In this document: positions 26,292 to 33,570 of the stretch, in pieces
Numbering within the stretch: the stretch's first letter is position 1
How the letters are laid out: every line of letters begins with the position of its first letter
Assembly (NCBI RefSeq): GCF_002924445.1
Contig: NZ_PIGG01000081.1
Location: 62,001 to 126,000 of the forward strand
DNA: 64,000 nucleotides
Source of the DNA: Minwuia thermotolerans
GTDB taxonomy: Bacteria > Pseudomonadota > Alphaproteobacteria > Minwuiales > Minwuiaceae
Direction of reading: 5' to 3'
Notes under the pieces: generated by a model
The model's input: only the letters and a program-made list of their open reading frames with translations
The model's database searches: none
What the model was told of the DNA's origin: nothing
Made by a program: the position numbers and the translations under genes

Positions 26292-26642
26292 ATGCCCAAC
26301 ATGTTCACCCGTTTCATGACCTGGCGGCGCGGCAGGAAGGTCGGCGAGGACCAGTTCGGCAACGCCTACTACGAGGACCGCAAGGAAGCGGGCCGCCGCT
26401 GGGTCGTCTACAAGGGGATCGACGAGGGCTCGAAGGTGCCGCCGATGTGGAACGCCTGGCTGCACCATACCGTCGATGCGGCCCCGAAGGAGGGCGATTC
26501 GATCGTCTATGACTGGGAAAGGCCGCACGTTCCCAATCTGACGGGCACGCCGCACGCCTATCGTCCGAAGGGTCATGTCACGCGCCGGGCGGAACGGGAC
26601 CCGTCGGACGCCGACTATGAAGCCTGGTCGCCCGACCGGTAA
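26292..26642 (+). CDS. NDUFA12-family accessory subunit of respiratory complex I
   Basis: A protein of 116 residues matching NDUFA12/B17.2. It shows VGEDQFGNAYYEDRK, RRWVVYKG, VPPMWNAWLHHT and the C-terminal NLTGTPHAYRP. This subunit sits on the matrix/cytosolic side of NADH:ubiquinone oxidoreductase and is shared by alphaproteobacteria and mitochondria. The genes that follow, mlaD and the DUF2155 gene, are its usual neighbours in this class. The nuo core genes are not in the window. Confidence 0.92.
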   Translation: MPNMFTRFMTWRRGRKVGEDQFGNAYYEDRKEAGRRWVVYKGIDEGSKVPPMWNAWLHHTVDAAPKEGDSIVYDWERPHVPNLTGTPHAYRPKGHVTRRAERDPSDADYEAWSPDR

Positions 26643-26654
26643 GGAGCGCGGATC

Positions 26655-27104
26655 ATGGTCAGCAATGTCCTCGAGACAGTGATCGGCGCGGTGGTGCTCG
26701 CCATCGCCGCGATCTTCATCATCTTCGCCTACCGGACCGCGGATATCGCGCCCACGTCCGGCTATCCGCTGACGGCCAAGTTCGACAAGATCGACGGCCT
26801 GAACGTCGGCGCCGACGTGCGCATGAGCGGCATCAAGATCGGTTCCGTCATCTCCACGGAACTGGAACCGTCCAGTCTGCTCGCCGTGGTGCGCATCAAC
26901 GTGCGCAAGGGCGTCGACATTCCCGAGGATTCGGCCATCCGGATCCTGACCGAGGGCCTGATGGGCGATTCCTATCTGTCGGTCGAGCCGGGCGGCGGGA
27001 TCGACAATATGGCGGCGGGCGACAATTTCCGCTTCGCCCAGGGATCGGTGAACCTGATCGACCTGGTCGGCCAGGCGATCTATTCCAGCGGCAAGTCGGA
27101 ATGA
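26655..27104 (+). CDS. mlaD: Outer membrane lipid asymmetry protein MlaD
   Basis: A protein of 149 residues with one N-terminal membrane anchor (about 5-25, TVIGAVVLAIAAIFIIFAY) and an MCE domain (about 38-120: KFDKIDGLNVGADVRMSGIK, then ILTEGLMGDSYLSVEPG). MlaD forms the hexameric periplasmic ring of the MlaFEDB ABC transporter, which moves phospholipids between membranes. The other mla genes are not here, so mlaD is separated from its operon, as often seen in alphaproteobacteria. An AAGGAG precedes the ATG. Confidence 0.92.
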   Translation: MVSNVLETVIGAVVLAIAAIFIIFAYRTADIAPTSGYPLTAKFDKIDGLNVGADVRMSGIKIGSVISTELEPSSLLAVVRINVRKGVDIPEDSAIRILTEGLMGDSYLSVEPGGGIDNMAAGDNFRFAQGSVNLIDLVGQAIYSSGKSE

Positions 27105-27859
27105 GCGGGCAGCCGCAGGACTGGCAGTCCGACCGTTACCAGAAGAACGCCGGATTCGTGGCCGTGCTGGGCATGCCGGTGGTAGAGCTGCTGCGGCCGC
27201 AGAACGGCGAGCGCATCCTCGATCTCGGCTGCGGCGACGGCTATCTGACCGAGAAGCTCGTCGAAATGGGCTGCGAGGTCGTTGGCGTCGACGCCGGCGA
27301 GGACATGATCCGCGTCGCCCGGGAAAAGGGCCTGGACGCGCATGTCATGGACGGTCATGCGCTGACCTTCGAGGCGGAGTTCGACGCGGTCTTCTCCAAC
27401 GCGGCGCTGCACTGGATGCTGCGGCCGGCGGAGGTCGTCGCCGGCGTGAAACGGGCGCTGAAGCCGGGCGGACGGTTCGTCGGCGAGTTCGGCGGCCACA
27501 CCAACGTCGCCGCGTGCAAGACCGCCATGATCGCGGTGCTCAATGCGCGCGGCCTCGATGGCGCCTCGTTCTCGCCATGGTATTTCCCCACGCCCGAGGA
27601 ATATGGATCCCTGCTGACGGCGCAGGGCTTCGAGGTCCACACCGCCGAACTGATACCGCGTCCGACCCTGCTGCCGACCGATGTCGGCGGCTGGATGGAC
27701 ACATTCGGCGAGGCGTTCTTCAAGGCCCTGCCGGCCGACCAGCGCGCCGAGGCCCGCGCCGAGGCCGTGGAACTGCTGAGGCCCAGCCTCTGCGACAGCG
27801 AGGGAAGATGGACCGCCGACTACGTCAGACTGCGCTTTTCGGCGTCCTTGCCGGGCTGA
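27101..27859 (+). CDS. SAM-dependent methyltransferase (class I)
   Basis: A protein of 252 residues. The SAM motif is DLGCGDG (41-47), followed by GVDAGEDMI and NAALHWM, a Methyltransf_11-type set seen also in trans-aconitate methyltransferases. The C-terminal half (FSPWYFPTPEEYGSLL, WMDTFGEAFF) forms the substrate cap. The substrate is unknown. It starts 4 nt inside mlaD (ATGA) and its end overlaps the start of the DUF2155 gene by 52 nt, so all three are tightly coupled. Confidence 0.82.
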   Translation: MSGQPQDWQSDRYQKNAGFVAVLGMPVVELLRPQNGERILDLGCGDGYLTEKLVEMGCEVVGVDAGEDMIRVAREKGLDAHVMDGHALTFEAEFDAVFSNAALHWMLRPAEVVAGVKRALKPGGRFVGEFGGHTNVAACKTAMIAVLNARGLDGASFSPWYFPTPEEYGSLLTAQGFEVHTAELIPRPTLLPTDVGGWMDTFGEAFFKALPADQRAEARAEAVELLRPSLCDSEGRWTADYVRLRFSASLPG

Positions 27860-28272
27860 GCCTGCTCGCCGCCGCCGCCGTCGCGCAACCCGCCCCGTCG
27901 CCCGATCGTCCGGTCGGCCACACCGCCGTGCTGCGCGTGCTTGACAAGATCACCGCCGAAACCACCGACCTGGAAATCCCGATCGGCGAGACCATGCGTT
28001 TCGGCACGCTGGAGATCACCGCCCGCTATTGCCGCAGCCGTCCGTTGTTCGAACAGCCCGAATCCTTCGTCCTGCTGCATGTCGAGGACGACGCCGCCGA
28101 CCGGCCGCGCGCCGTGGTCTTCGACGGCTGGATGCTGGCGTCCATGCCGTCTCTGAACTCGCTGGAGCATCCGGTCTACGGACTCTGGGCCATCGGCTGC
28201 CGGATGCCGGAAAACGCCGAATCCGCCGCCGAAAATGCGCCGGCGGCGGATGACGCCGTGACCACGGATTAG
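27808..28272 (+). CDS. DUF2155-family periplasmic protein
   Basis: A protein of 154 residues with a signal peptide (about 1-26, ending AAVAQ). It carries the DUF2155 signature: TAVLRVLDKITAET, FGTLEITARYCRSRP, VVFDGWMLASMPSLNSLEHP and YGLWAIGC. The two Cys residues may form a disulfide. The function is unknown, but the family nearly always lies near NDUFA12 in alphaproteobacteria, as here. The ATG follows an AGGGAAG and lies 52 nt inside the methyltransferase gene. Confidence 0.88.
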   Translation: MDRRLRQTALFGVLAGLSLLAAAAVAQPAPSPDRPVGHTAVLRVLDKITAETTDLEIPIGETMRFGTLEITARYCRSRPLFEQPESFVLLHVEDDAADRPRAVVFDGWMLASMPSLNSLEHPVYGLWAIGCRMPENAESAAENAPAADDAVTTD

Positions 28273-28303
28273 AAACTTCGCAGGACCCGGCCCCGCCGAC
28301 GGT

Positions 28304-29116
28304 TCAGGCCGGCAGGCGCATCTTCAGTTGGTGCGCGACGTCGAACAGGCGCTCCTGCGGCATGCCGCCGATGACCATGTAGCCGAAGCCGTCCTCGACC
28401 CAGTGGACTACGCCCATGTCGTTGCGGGTCTCGAAGCTCTCCGGCGCGGGTTCGTTGCCTGACGGAATGACGCAGAATGACACCGGGATGCCGTCGGCGC
28501 TGAGAAAGGCAAACTGGATCAGCGGCTTGCCGTTGAATCGCAGCACCTGCACGCGTCGGAAATTGAGCTCATCCGTGTTCTGCGCCAGCCGTTTCAGCTC
28601 CAGGCCGACCGTGGCGCTTGCCAGCTCGATACCGGAATCGCCGCCCTGATAAGGCGTGAGGGATTCGGTCGTGAACAGGCTCTGGTAATCTGCGACGGCC
28701 TGTCGCCAGCCGCGCTCAGCCGGCGCTTCGACCGGCGCGGTCCGGGCCACTTCGCCCGGTTCCGGCTGCAACAGTATGCCGCCGGCGAAGCCGCCGACCA
28801 GAGCCAGCAGGATGGCGGCCGCCGCAGCCATCGGCGCGCGGCCGCCGGCGGCGGGCGACGCGGATGCGCCGGCGCGGCGTTCGGCCTCGGCCAGCATGGG
28901 ACGCAGCCGGTCCATCGGCGCCTGCCGCTCCAGCAGGTCGAAGGCTTCACGGAAGGGCCGGTCGCCGGTGCGCAGGCGCTCCAGCCGCTGGCGCGCATCG
29001 GCCGATTCGGCGAGAGCGCGGTTGACCCGGCGGCGCTCTTCGAGCGGCAGTTCGCCATCGAGGAAGGCGACAAGCTCCTCGTCCCCAAGCATCGCATTGT
29101 CGGCACTGGCGGTCAT
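28304..29116 (-). CDS. Membrane anti-sigma factor
   Basis: A protein of 270 residues. The cytosolic N-terminus LGDEELVAFLDGELPLEERR is typical of zinc-less anti-sigma domains that bind ECF sigma factors. One membrane segment lies at about 96-115 (MAAAAAILLALVGGFAGGIL). The outer part has beta-rich segments and ends RLFDVAHQLKMRLPA. It would hold the ECF sigma at the membrane until a periplasmic signal arrives. Its ATG overlaps the sigma stop by 4 nt. The gene is intact although the upstream sigma frame is broken. Confidence 0.82.
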   Translation of the reverse strand: MTASADNAMLGDEELVAFLDGELPLEERRRVNRALAESADARQRLERLRTGDRPFREAFDLLERQAPMDRLRPMLAEAERRAGASASPAAGGRAPMAAAAAILLALVGGFAGGILLQPEPGEVARTAPVEAPAERGWRQAVADYQSLFTTESLTPYQGGDSGIELASATVGLELKRLAQNTDELNFRRVQVLRFNGKPLIQFAFLSADGIPVSFCVIPSGNEPAPESFETRNDMGVVHWVEDGFGYMVIGGMPQERLFDVAHQLKMRLPA

Positions 29117-29649
29117 TCCCGCTCGTCTTCCTCCATTGGCGGGGTCGCGGACGGCGACTCCTTCAGGCCTGCAAGCATGGATCGTGCCGTTGCAAGCCGG
29201 GACATGATGGTTCCGATGGGGACGTCCAGAATTCGCGCGGCTTCCCGGTAGGTAAACCCTTCCGCATAGACCAGGGTGACGGTCTGCCGCTGCGCTTCCG
29301 GCAGTCTTTCGACCTCAATCAACACCCGCCGCAGCAGATTATTCATTTCCATCTCGCCTTCGCCATCGGCGACCAGCGCGGTTTCGGGATCGGCGAATCC
29401 CGCCCCCTGCCGCACCCGCTCGGCGCGGAGATGATTTTTCCAGATCGAGGACAGGATGGTGAACAGTCAGGCCCGGAGGTTGGTGCCCGCGCGGTACTGA
29501 TCCCGGCGCTCAAGGGCCCGCAGGCAGGTCGCCTGCACCAGATCCTCGGCGGTCGCGTGATCACGGCTGAGCACGAGCGCATAGCGCCAGAGGCGGGATA
29601 GATTCGCCGCCAGGCCGTCGCTCACGCTTTCGTGATCATCTTCGCTCAT
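29113..29649 (-). pseudogene. ECF RNA polymerase sigma factor interrupted by an in-frame TGA
   Basis: Read through one stop, the frame gives a 178-residue ECF sigma factor. Region 2 (LWRYALVLSRDHATAEDLVQ) and region 4 (RLPEAQRQTVTLVYAEGFTY, then REAARILDVPIGTIMSRL) are complete. Codon 61 is TGA (29467-29469) inside N-L-R-A-stop-L-F-T-I, exactly where ECF factors have the conserved Trp of RAWLFTI. A TGG to TGA change at one base explains it; no frameshift is present. Either the gene is newly inactivated, the base is an error, or there is read-through. The downstream half alone could start at a GTG (29415) but would lack region 2. Confidence 0.85.
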
Positions 29650-30183
29650 AGGGTAACCGAATAGGCCGGCGGGGTGGGTTGTTGACGGGGTGACAGCTTA
29701 TCGGAGGGTGGCACATGGCGAAGATCACAAATCCCGCTTTCGCTTCGGGCCCCCTCCACGCAGTCGGCGGGCGCAATCCGGAATTGATTGATTGTTCCCA
29801 TGTCACGCGTTTCACGGCAAGCGCCGAAGGCCCTGCCGGCCAGCGCGGACCACAGGCCGGCAGCGGCGAAGGACAGAACGCGCCACCGATCGGGGTCGGG
29901 GGCGTTTCAGGCCGGCGGTATTGTTCTCACGCCCGAGTGCCGCCGGCCTGACCTTACAGAGAGCCGCTGGGTGGGACACCAACGGCCGGGCCATTGCCTT
30001 GAGACCCACCCTGCGGTCGGGGGATCACGAAATCGGTTCCGCGTGATCCCCCGATTGCCTTCCGGCCCTCGTCCCGAATCCCTGCCGGGGCGGGGGCCTT
30101 TCTTTTCCGGCGGGCGCGTTGAACGCCGCGGCCCGTGAGCGCATATCCCTGGCTGTCAGCAACGGCAGCACGGGAATTCCGCC
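29650..30183. other. Intergenic region between the sigma locus and the SpoIIAA-like gene
   Basis: This 534-nt stretch holds no gene I can support. A possible 78-codon frame at 29715-29951 has a good GGAGG Shine-Dalgarno seven bases before its ATG, but its product is low-complexity and matches nothing I know. A perfect 12-bp inverted repeat lies at 30018-30053. The sigma-factor promoter should lie just past 29650 on the minus strand; I cannot name its boxes. Confidence 0.4.
30018..30053. repeat. Perfect 12-bp inverted repeat (hairpin)
   Basis: CGGGGGATCACG (30018-30029) and CGTGATCCCCCG (30042-30053) are exact inverted repeats around a 12-nt loop. An 8-bp direct repeat ATTGCCTT occurs at 29993-30000 and directly after the hairpin at 30054-30061. 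There is no T-tract, so a simple terminator is not obvious; an operator or a small mobile palindrome is possible. Confidence 0.6.
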
Positions 30184-30939
30184 ATGTACGCCATCCTCGA
30201 CGCCCCCGACGACGTTCTCGCCATCGAGCTTTCGGGCACGGTCACGCGGGAGGACATCCAGGCCATCGAAAGCGCCTGCCGCGCCAGGCTGGAGCGGCAC
30301 GAGGCCCTCGGCCTGTTCGTGGATCTGACCGGCCTGTCCGACGTTACCGGCGACGCCATCGCCGAGGACATCCGCTTCGAGATGGAGATGCTGTCGATGT
30401 GGGAGCGTTTCCCCCATGTCGCCGCCGTCTCCGACAAGAAGTTCGTCAGCGCGATCGTGCGCTTTCTCAACCGATCCGTCGCCGCGGTCGAGTTCCGCGC
30501 CTACGATTCGGCCTCGCGGGACGCCGCGATGGCCTTCGCCTCCGACGTCCCGGCGGCGCCGGCGCAACCGCGGAAGGCGGTCCGCCGGATCGAGCCGCGC
30601 GAGGAAGGCGTGCTGGCCTTCGAGATCAATGGCCGCGTCACGCCGGGCGATATCGACACGATCGTCGGACCGCTGCGCGAAGCGACGGCCAGCGGCCGGC
30701 GTATCGACCTGTTCGTCCGCCTGCACGACTACGAGGGCTTCGATCCGGCGATGCTGGTCTCGGGCTCGCTGTTTTCGGCGAAGATCGGTGCGATCCGGCA
30801 CGTGCGCAGATACGCCCTGGTCGGGGCCAGCGACTGGATGAAGCGCGCCGTGGAGGCCGCCGAACACGTCCTGCCGATGGAAATCCGTTCATTCGACCGC
30901 GACGACGAGGATCAGGCCTGGGCCTGGCTGCGCTCCTGA
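30184..30939 (+). CDS. Tandem SpoIIAA-like (STAS-fold) protein
   Basis: A protein of 251 residues made of two similar halves. Each half looks like a SpoIIAA-like domain (PF11964 type). The first (1-115) has LAIELSGTVTREDIQAI, then LFVDLTGL and RFPHVAAVSDKKFV. The second (138-250) has LAFEINGRVTPGDIDTI, then LFVRLHDYEG and IRHVRRYALVGASDWM. Single-domain members are common and of unknown role, perhaps in lipid or anion binding. The linker is rich in Ala and Pro. The start ATG follows GGAATTCCGCC, a weak ribosome site. Confidence 0.7.
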   Translation: MYAILDAPDDVLAIELSGTVTREDIQAIESACRARLERHEALGLFVDLTGLSDVTGDAIAEDIRFEMEMLSMWERFPHVAAVSDKKFVSAIVRFLNRSVAAVEFRAYDSASRDAAMAFASDVPAAPAQPRKAVRRIEPREEGVLAFEINGRVTPGDIDTIVGPLREATASGRRIDLFVRLHDYEGFDPAMLVSGSLFSAKIGAIRHVRRYALVGASDWMKRAVEAAEHVLPMEIRSFDRDDEDQAWAWLRS

Positions 30940-31025
30940 TTTCAGGATTCGGCGCATCGGAACTGGTCGGAATGCTTCGCATTCTGCAATGATGCGTGCC
31001 GAAACCGGCAGCGCGGGAGGGAACG

Positions 31026-32480
31026 ATGACCGGCATGGCCTGGAAGACGGCGCGGGAACTGAGCGGGGCCATCGCCCGCGGCGAGGTCGGCGCGCTGGAA
31101 CTGCTCGATCACTACATCGGCCGCGTCGAGCGTCACGACGACGCCATCAATGCCGTCGTCGTCCGCGACTTCGAGCGCGCCCGCGACCGGGCCCGGGAGG
31201 CCGACGCGGCCCGCGCCAGGGGCGAGAACTGGGGCGCGCTGCACGGCCTGCCGATGACGGTGAAGGAGAGCTTCGACATCGAGGGGCTGCCGACCTGCTG
31301 GGGCGTCGAGGCGTTCCGCGACAACCGCGCGAAGGCCGACAGCGTGGTCGTGAAGCGCCTGAAGGACGCCGGCGCGGTGATCTTCGGCAAGACCAACATC
31401 CCCGTCATGCTGGCTGACTTCCAGAGCTACAACCCGGTCTATGGCACCACCCACAACCCCTGGCGGGCCGGCCATACGCCCGGCGGCTCCTCGGGCGGCG
31501 GCGCGGCGGCGCTGGCGGCCGGCTTCTCGGCGCTGGAATACGGCTCCGACATTGGCGGTTCGATCCGCAATCCCGCGCATTACAGTGGCGTCTTCGGCCA
31601 CAAGCCCACCTGGGGAATCGTGCCCATGCGCGGGCATTCGCTGGCTGGTGCGCTGACGCCCACGGACATTTCGGTGGTCGGGCCGCTGGCGCGGTCGGCC
31701 GCGGACCTGGAACTGGCGCTGGATCTCACGGCGGGCGCGGACCGGCCGCATGCGCCGGGCTGGAAACTCGACCTGCCGCAGCCGGGCTACCACGGCGCGA
31801 AGGGGCTGAAGGTGGCGCTCTGGTCCGACGATCCGATGGCGCCGGTCGACAAACGCGTGAAGGCGCGGATCGAGGCGGCGGCGAAGGCGCTCGCCGATGC
31901 GGGCGCCGAAGTGGACGACAAGGCCCGGCCCGATTTCGAGCCGCGGGCGTGCCACGAGACCTACATGCAGCTGCTCCACGCCGCCCTGGCGGCGCGGCAG
32001 CCCGAAGACGTGTTCGCGGAGAACCTGAGACAGCTCGATGCCCTGCCCGACGACGACGCCAGCGGACGCGCCATGCTGCTGCGGGCCCAGACCATGCGTC
32101 ACCGCGACTGGACTCGGCTGAACGAGGCGCGGACGCGGATGCGCTGGGCCTGGGCGGCGTTCTTCGACCGTTTTGACGTGCTGCTCTGCCCCGTCGCCGC
32201 CGTGCCGGCCTTCCCGCACGACGAATCCGAGGATCTCAACGCCCGCCAGCTCACGGTCAACGGGAAGTCCGTGCCCTATTTCCAGCAGCTCTTCTGGGCC
32301 GGCTTCACCGGTGTCAGCTACCTGCCGGCGACGGTCTATCCGGCGGGCCCGTCGGACGACGGCCTGCCGGTCGGCGTGCAGATCGTCGGGCCGGAGATGG
32401 GCGACCGCCGCACGCTCGCGGTCGCCGCGACGCTGGAACAGATCATGGGCGGCTTCCGGGCGCCCGAAGGTCTGGCATGA
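31026..32480 (+). CDS. Amidase-signature-family amidohydrolase
   Basis: A protein of 484 residues with the full Ser-cisSer-Lys triad of the amidase signature family: Lys80 in PMTVKESFD, Ser155 in TPGGSSGGGA and the nucleophile Ser179 in GSDIGGSIRNPA. Members hydrolyse amides, and some act in tRNA amidation as GatA. Length and the HNPWRAGHTPGGSSGG context fit a stand-alone amidase rather than GatA, and no gatB or gatC is adjacent. ATG at 31026 is chosen because GGGAGGGAACG precedes it. The stop overlaps the cutA start by 4 nt. The substrate is unknown. Confidence 0.88.
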   Translation: MTGMAWKTARELSGAIARGEVGALELLDHYIGRVERHDDAINAVVVRDFERARDRAREADAARARGENWGALHGLPMTVKESFDIEGLPTCWGVEAFRDNRAKADSVVVKRLKDAGAVIFGKTNIPVMLADFQSYNPVYGTTHNPWRAGHTPGGSSGGGAAALAAGFSALEYGSDIGGSIRNPAHYSGVFGHKPTWGIVPMRGHSLAGALTPTDISVVGPLARSAADLELALDLTAGADRPHAPGWKLDLPQPGYHGAKGLKVALWSDDPMAPVDKRVKARIEAAAKALADAGAEVDDKARPDFEPRACHETYMQLLHAALAARQPEDVFAENLRQLDALPDDDASGRAMLLRAQTMRHRDWTRLNEARTRMRWAWAAFFDRFDVLLCPVAAVPAFPHDESEDLNARQLTVNGKSVPYFQQLFWAGFTGVSYLPATVYPAGPSDDGLPVGVQIVGPEMGDRRTLAVAATLEQIMGGFRAPEGLA

Positions 32481-32803
32481 AGGCGGAAGCTGTCGACGTC
32501 TGGATCAACTGTCCCGACAAGGCGACGGCGGACAGGATCGCCGATGCCGTGATCGAGAGGCGTCTGGCCGCCTGCGCCAACGTCATGGCGCCGATCGAGA
32601 GTGCGTATCACTGGAAGGGCAAGGTGGAGCGGGAACCGGAGGTGCCTCTGGTGCTGAAGACCCGCGCCGCCCTGTTCGACCGGCTCGTCGCGGCGGTCAG
32701 GGAACTGCATCCCTACGAGACGCCCGCGATCATCGGCCTGCCGATCGCGATGGTGAACGACGACTACCTGCAATGGATCGTCGAGGAGACGGACGGCGCC
32801 TGA
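32477..32803 (+). CDS. cutA: Divalent-cation tolerance protein CutA
   Basis: A protein of 108 residues covering the whole CutA1 family. It carries ERRLAACANVM, the SAYHWKGKVEREPEVPLVLK core and ELHPYETPAIIGLPI. CutA forms very stable trimers with a PII-like fold. It has been linked to copper tolerance, but its biochemical role is unsettled. It overlaps the amidase stop by 4 nt (ATGA), so the two are co-translated. Confidence 0.93.
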   Translation: MKAEAVDVWINCPDKATADRIADAVIERRLAACANVMAPIESAYHWKGKVEREPEVPLVLKTRAALFDRLVAAVRELHPYETPAIIGLPIAMVNDDYLQWIVEETDGA

Positions 32804-32822
32804 GCCGCGCCCCCCCCGGCTG

Positions 32823-33455
32823 TCAGCGGCAGCCGCGGTCGTTGATCTCGCGGACCCGCTGATTGAGTTCCATCGACTGCGGGTTGAGGATGCGCAGCGC
32901 ATTGTAGACCGCGATCAGGTTCCGGCAGTCCGCCGAGAGCTGGACGTCCGCGGACGCCGACTTGGTCATCAGCAGGCGGAGCTGGCGGTATTCGCCGCTC
33001 TCGCGCCCGGTCGCGCTGCCGGACATGTCGACATATTTCCGGTGATCGTCGGCCAGGATGCCGGCGCTGACAATGGCTAGCGCCAGTTCGAGGGCGGAGG
33101 CGTATCGGGCGCTGCGGTTCATCAGCATGGGCGCCGGCCACCGGTTCATGGGCTCGGGGTAGTAGACGCCGGTGAAGTGCGCGGTCTCGTCATCGATGTC
33201 GCGGTATTTCGAAGGCGGGTTGTAGATGATCTTCCGGATCAGTCCGCTGCGGTTCCACTCCGCCCGGGGCAGGGAGCGGACCATGTCGACCGCCATCCCG
33301 GCGACGCGGAAGAAATCCTCGCTGTCACGGTCGGCATAGGTGGTGCCGACCAGGTCGACGCCCCTGTGGGTGCGGACTTCGCCTTCCGGCGGCAGCCCGC
33401 CGGCTTTCGCCAGCAGCGGGGCCAGACACATCAGTACCAGAATCAGGACCCTCAT
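32823..33455 (-). CDS. Exported hypothetical protein
   Basis: A protein of 210 residues with a signal peptide at 1-19 (MRVLILVLMCLAPLLAKAG). The mature protein is mixed alpha/beta with no membrane segment. Cys residues occur in SADCRNL and at DRGC, the second being the penultimate residue; they may pair. I do not recognise the family. It is convergent with cutA, with 19 nt between stops, and lies downstream of the gamma-glutamyltransferase gene on the same strand. Confidence 0.55.
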   Translation of the reverse strand: MRVLILVLMCLAPLLAKAGGLPPEGEVRTHRGVDLVGTTYADRDSEDFFRVAGMAVDMVRSLPRAEWNRSGLIRKIIYNPPSKYRDIDDETAHFTGVYYPEPMNRWPAPMLMNRSARYASALELALAIVSAGILADDHRKYVDMSGSATGRESGEYRQLRLLMTKSASADVQLSADCRNLIAVYNALRILNPQSMELNQRVREINDRGCR

Positions 33456-33570
33456 CTACACCTCCTGCGCTACGACCGGGACGCCATACTGACACGCAGA
33501 TGGGTGTGGATTTCCGCGGAGGAAGGCCGGTCACAGGAAGATCACCGCCGGCTGCGTCGGTGGGCCGCGT

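Noticed and set aside
29467-29469. TGA as selenocysteine or recoded Trp codon
   Set aside because: Many other genes here end normally at TGA, so TGA is not read as Trp in general. The site is a Trp position rather than a redox Cys, which does not fit selenocysteine. A mutation or sequencing error is simpler.
29715-29951. Possible 78-residue gene with a good ribosome site
   Set aside because: The product is Gly/Pro-rich with no conserved motif and mixed codon use. It is kept only as a remark on the intergenic region, since a good Shine-Dalgarno alone is not enough.
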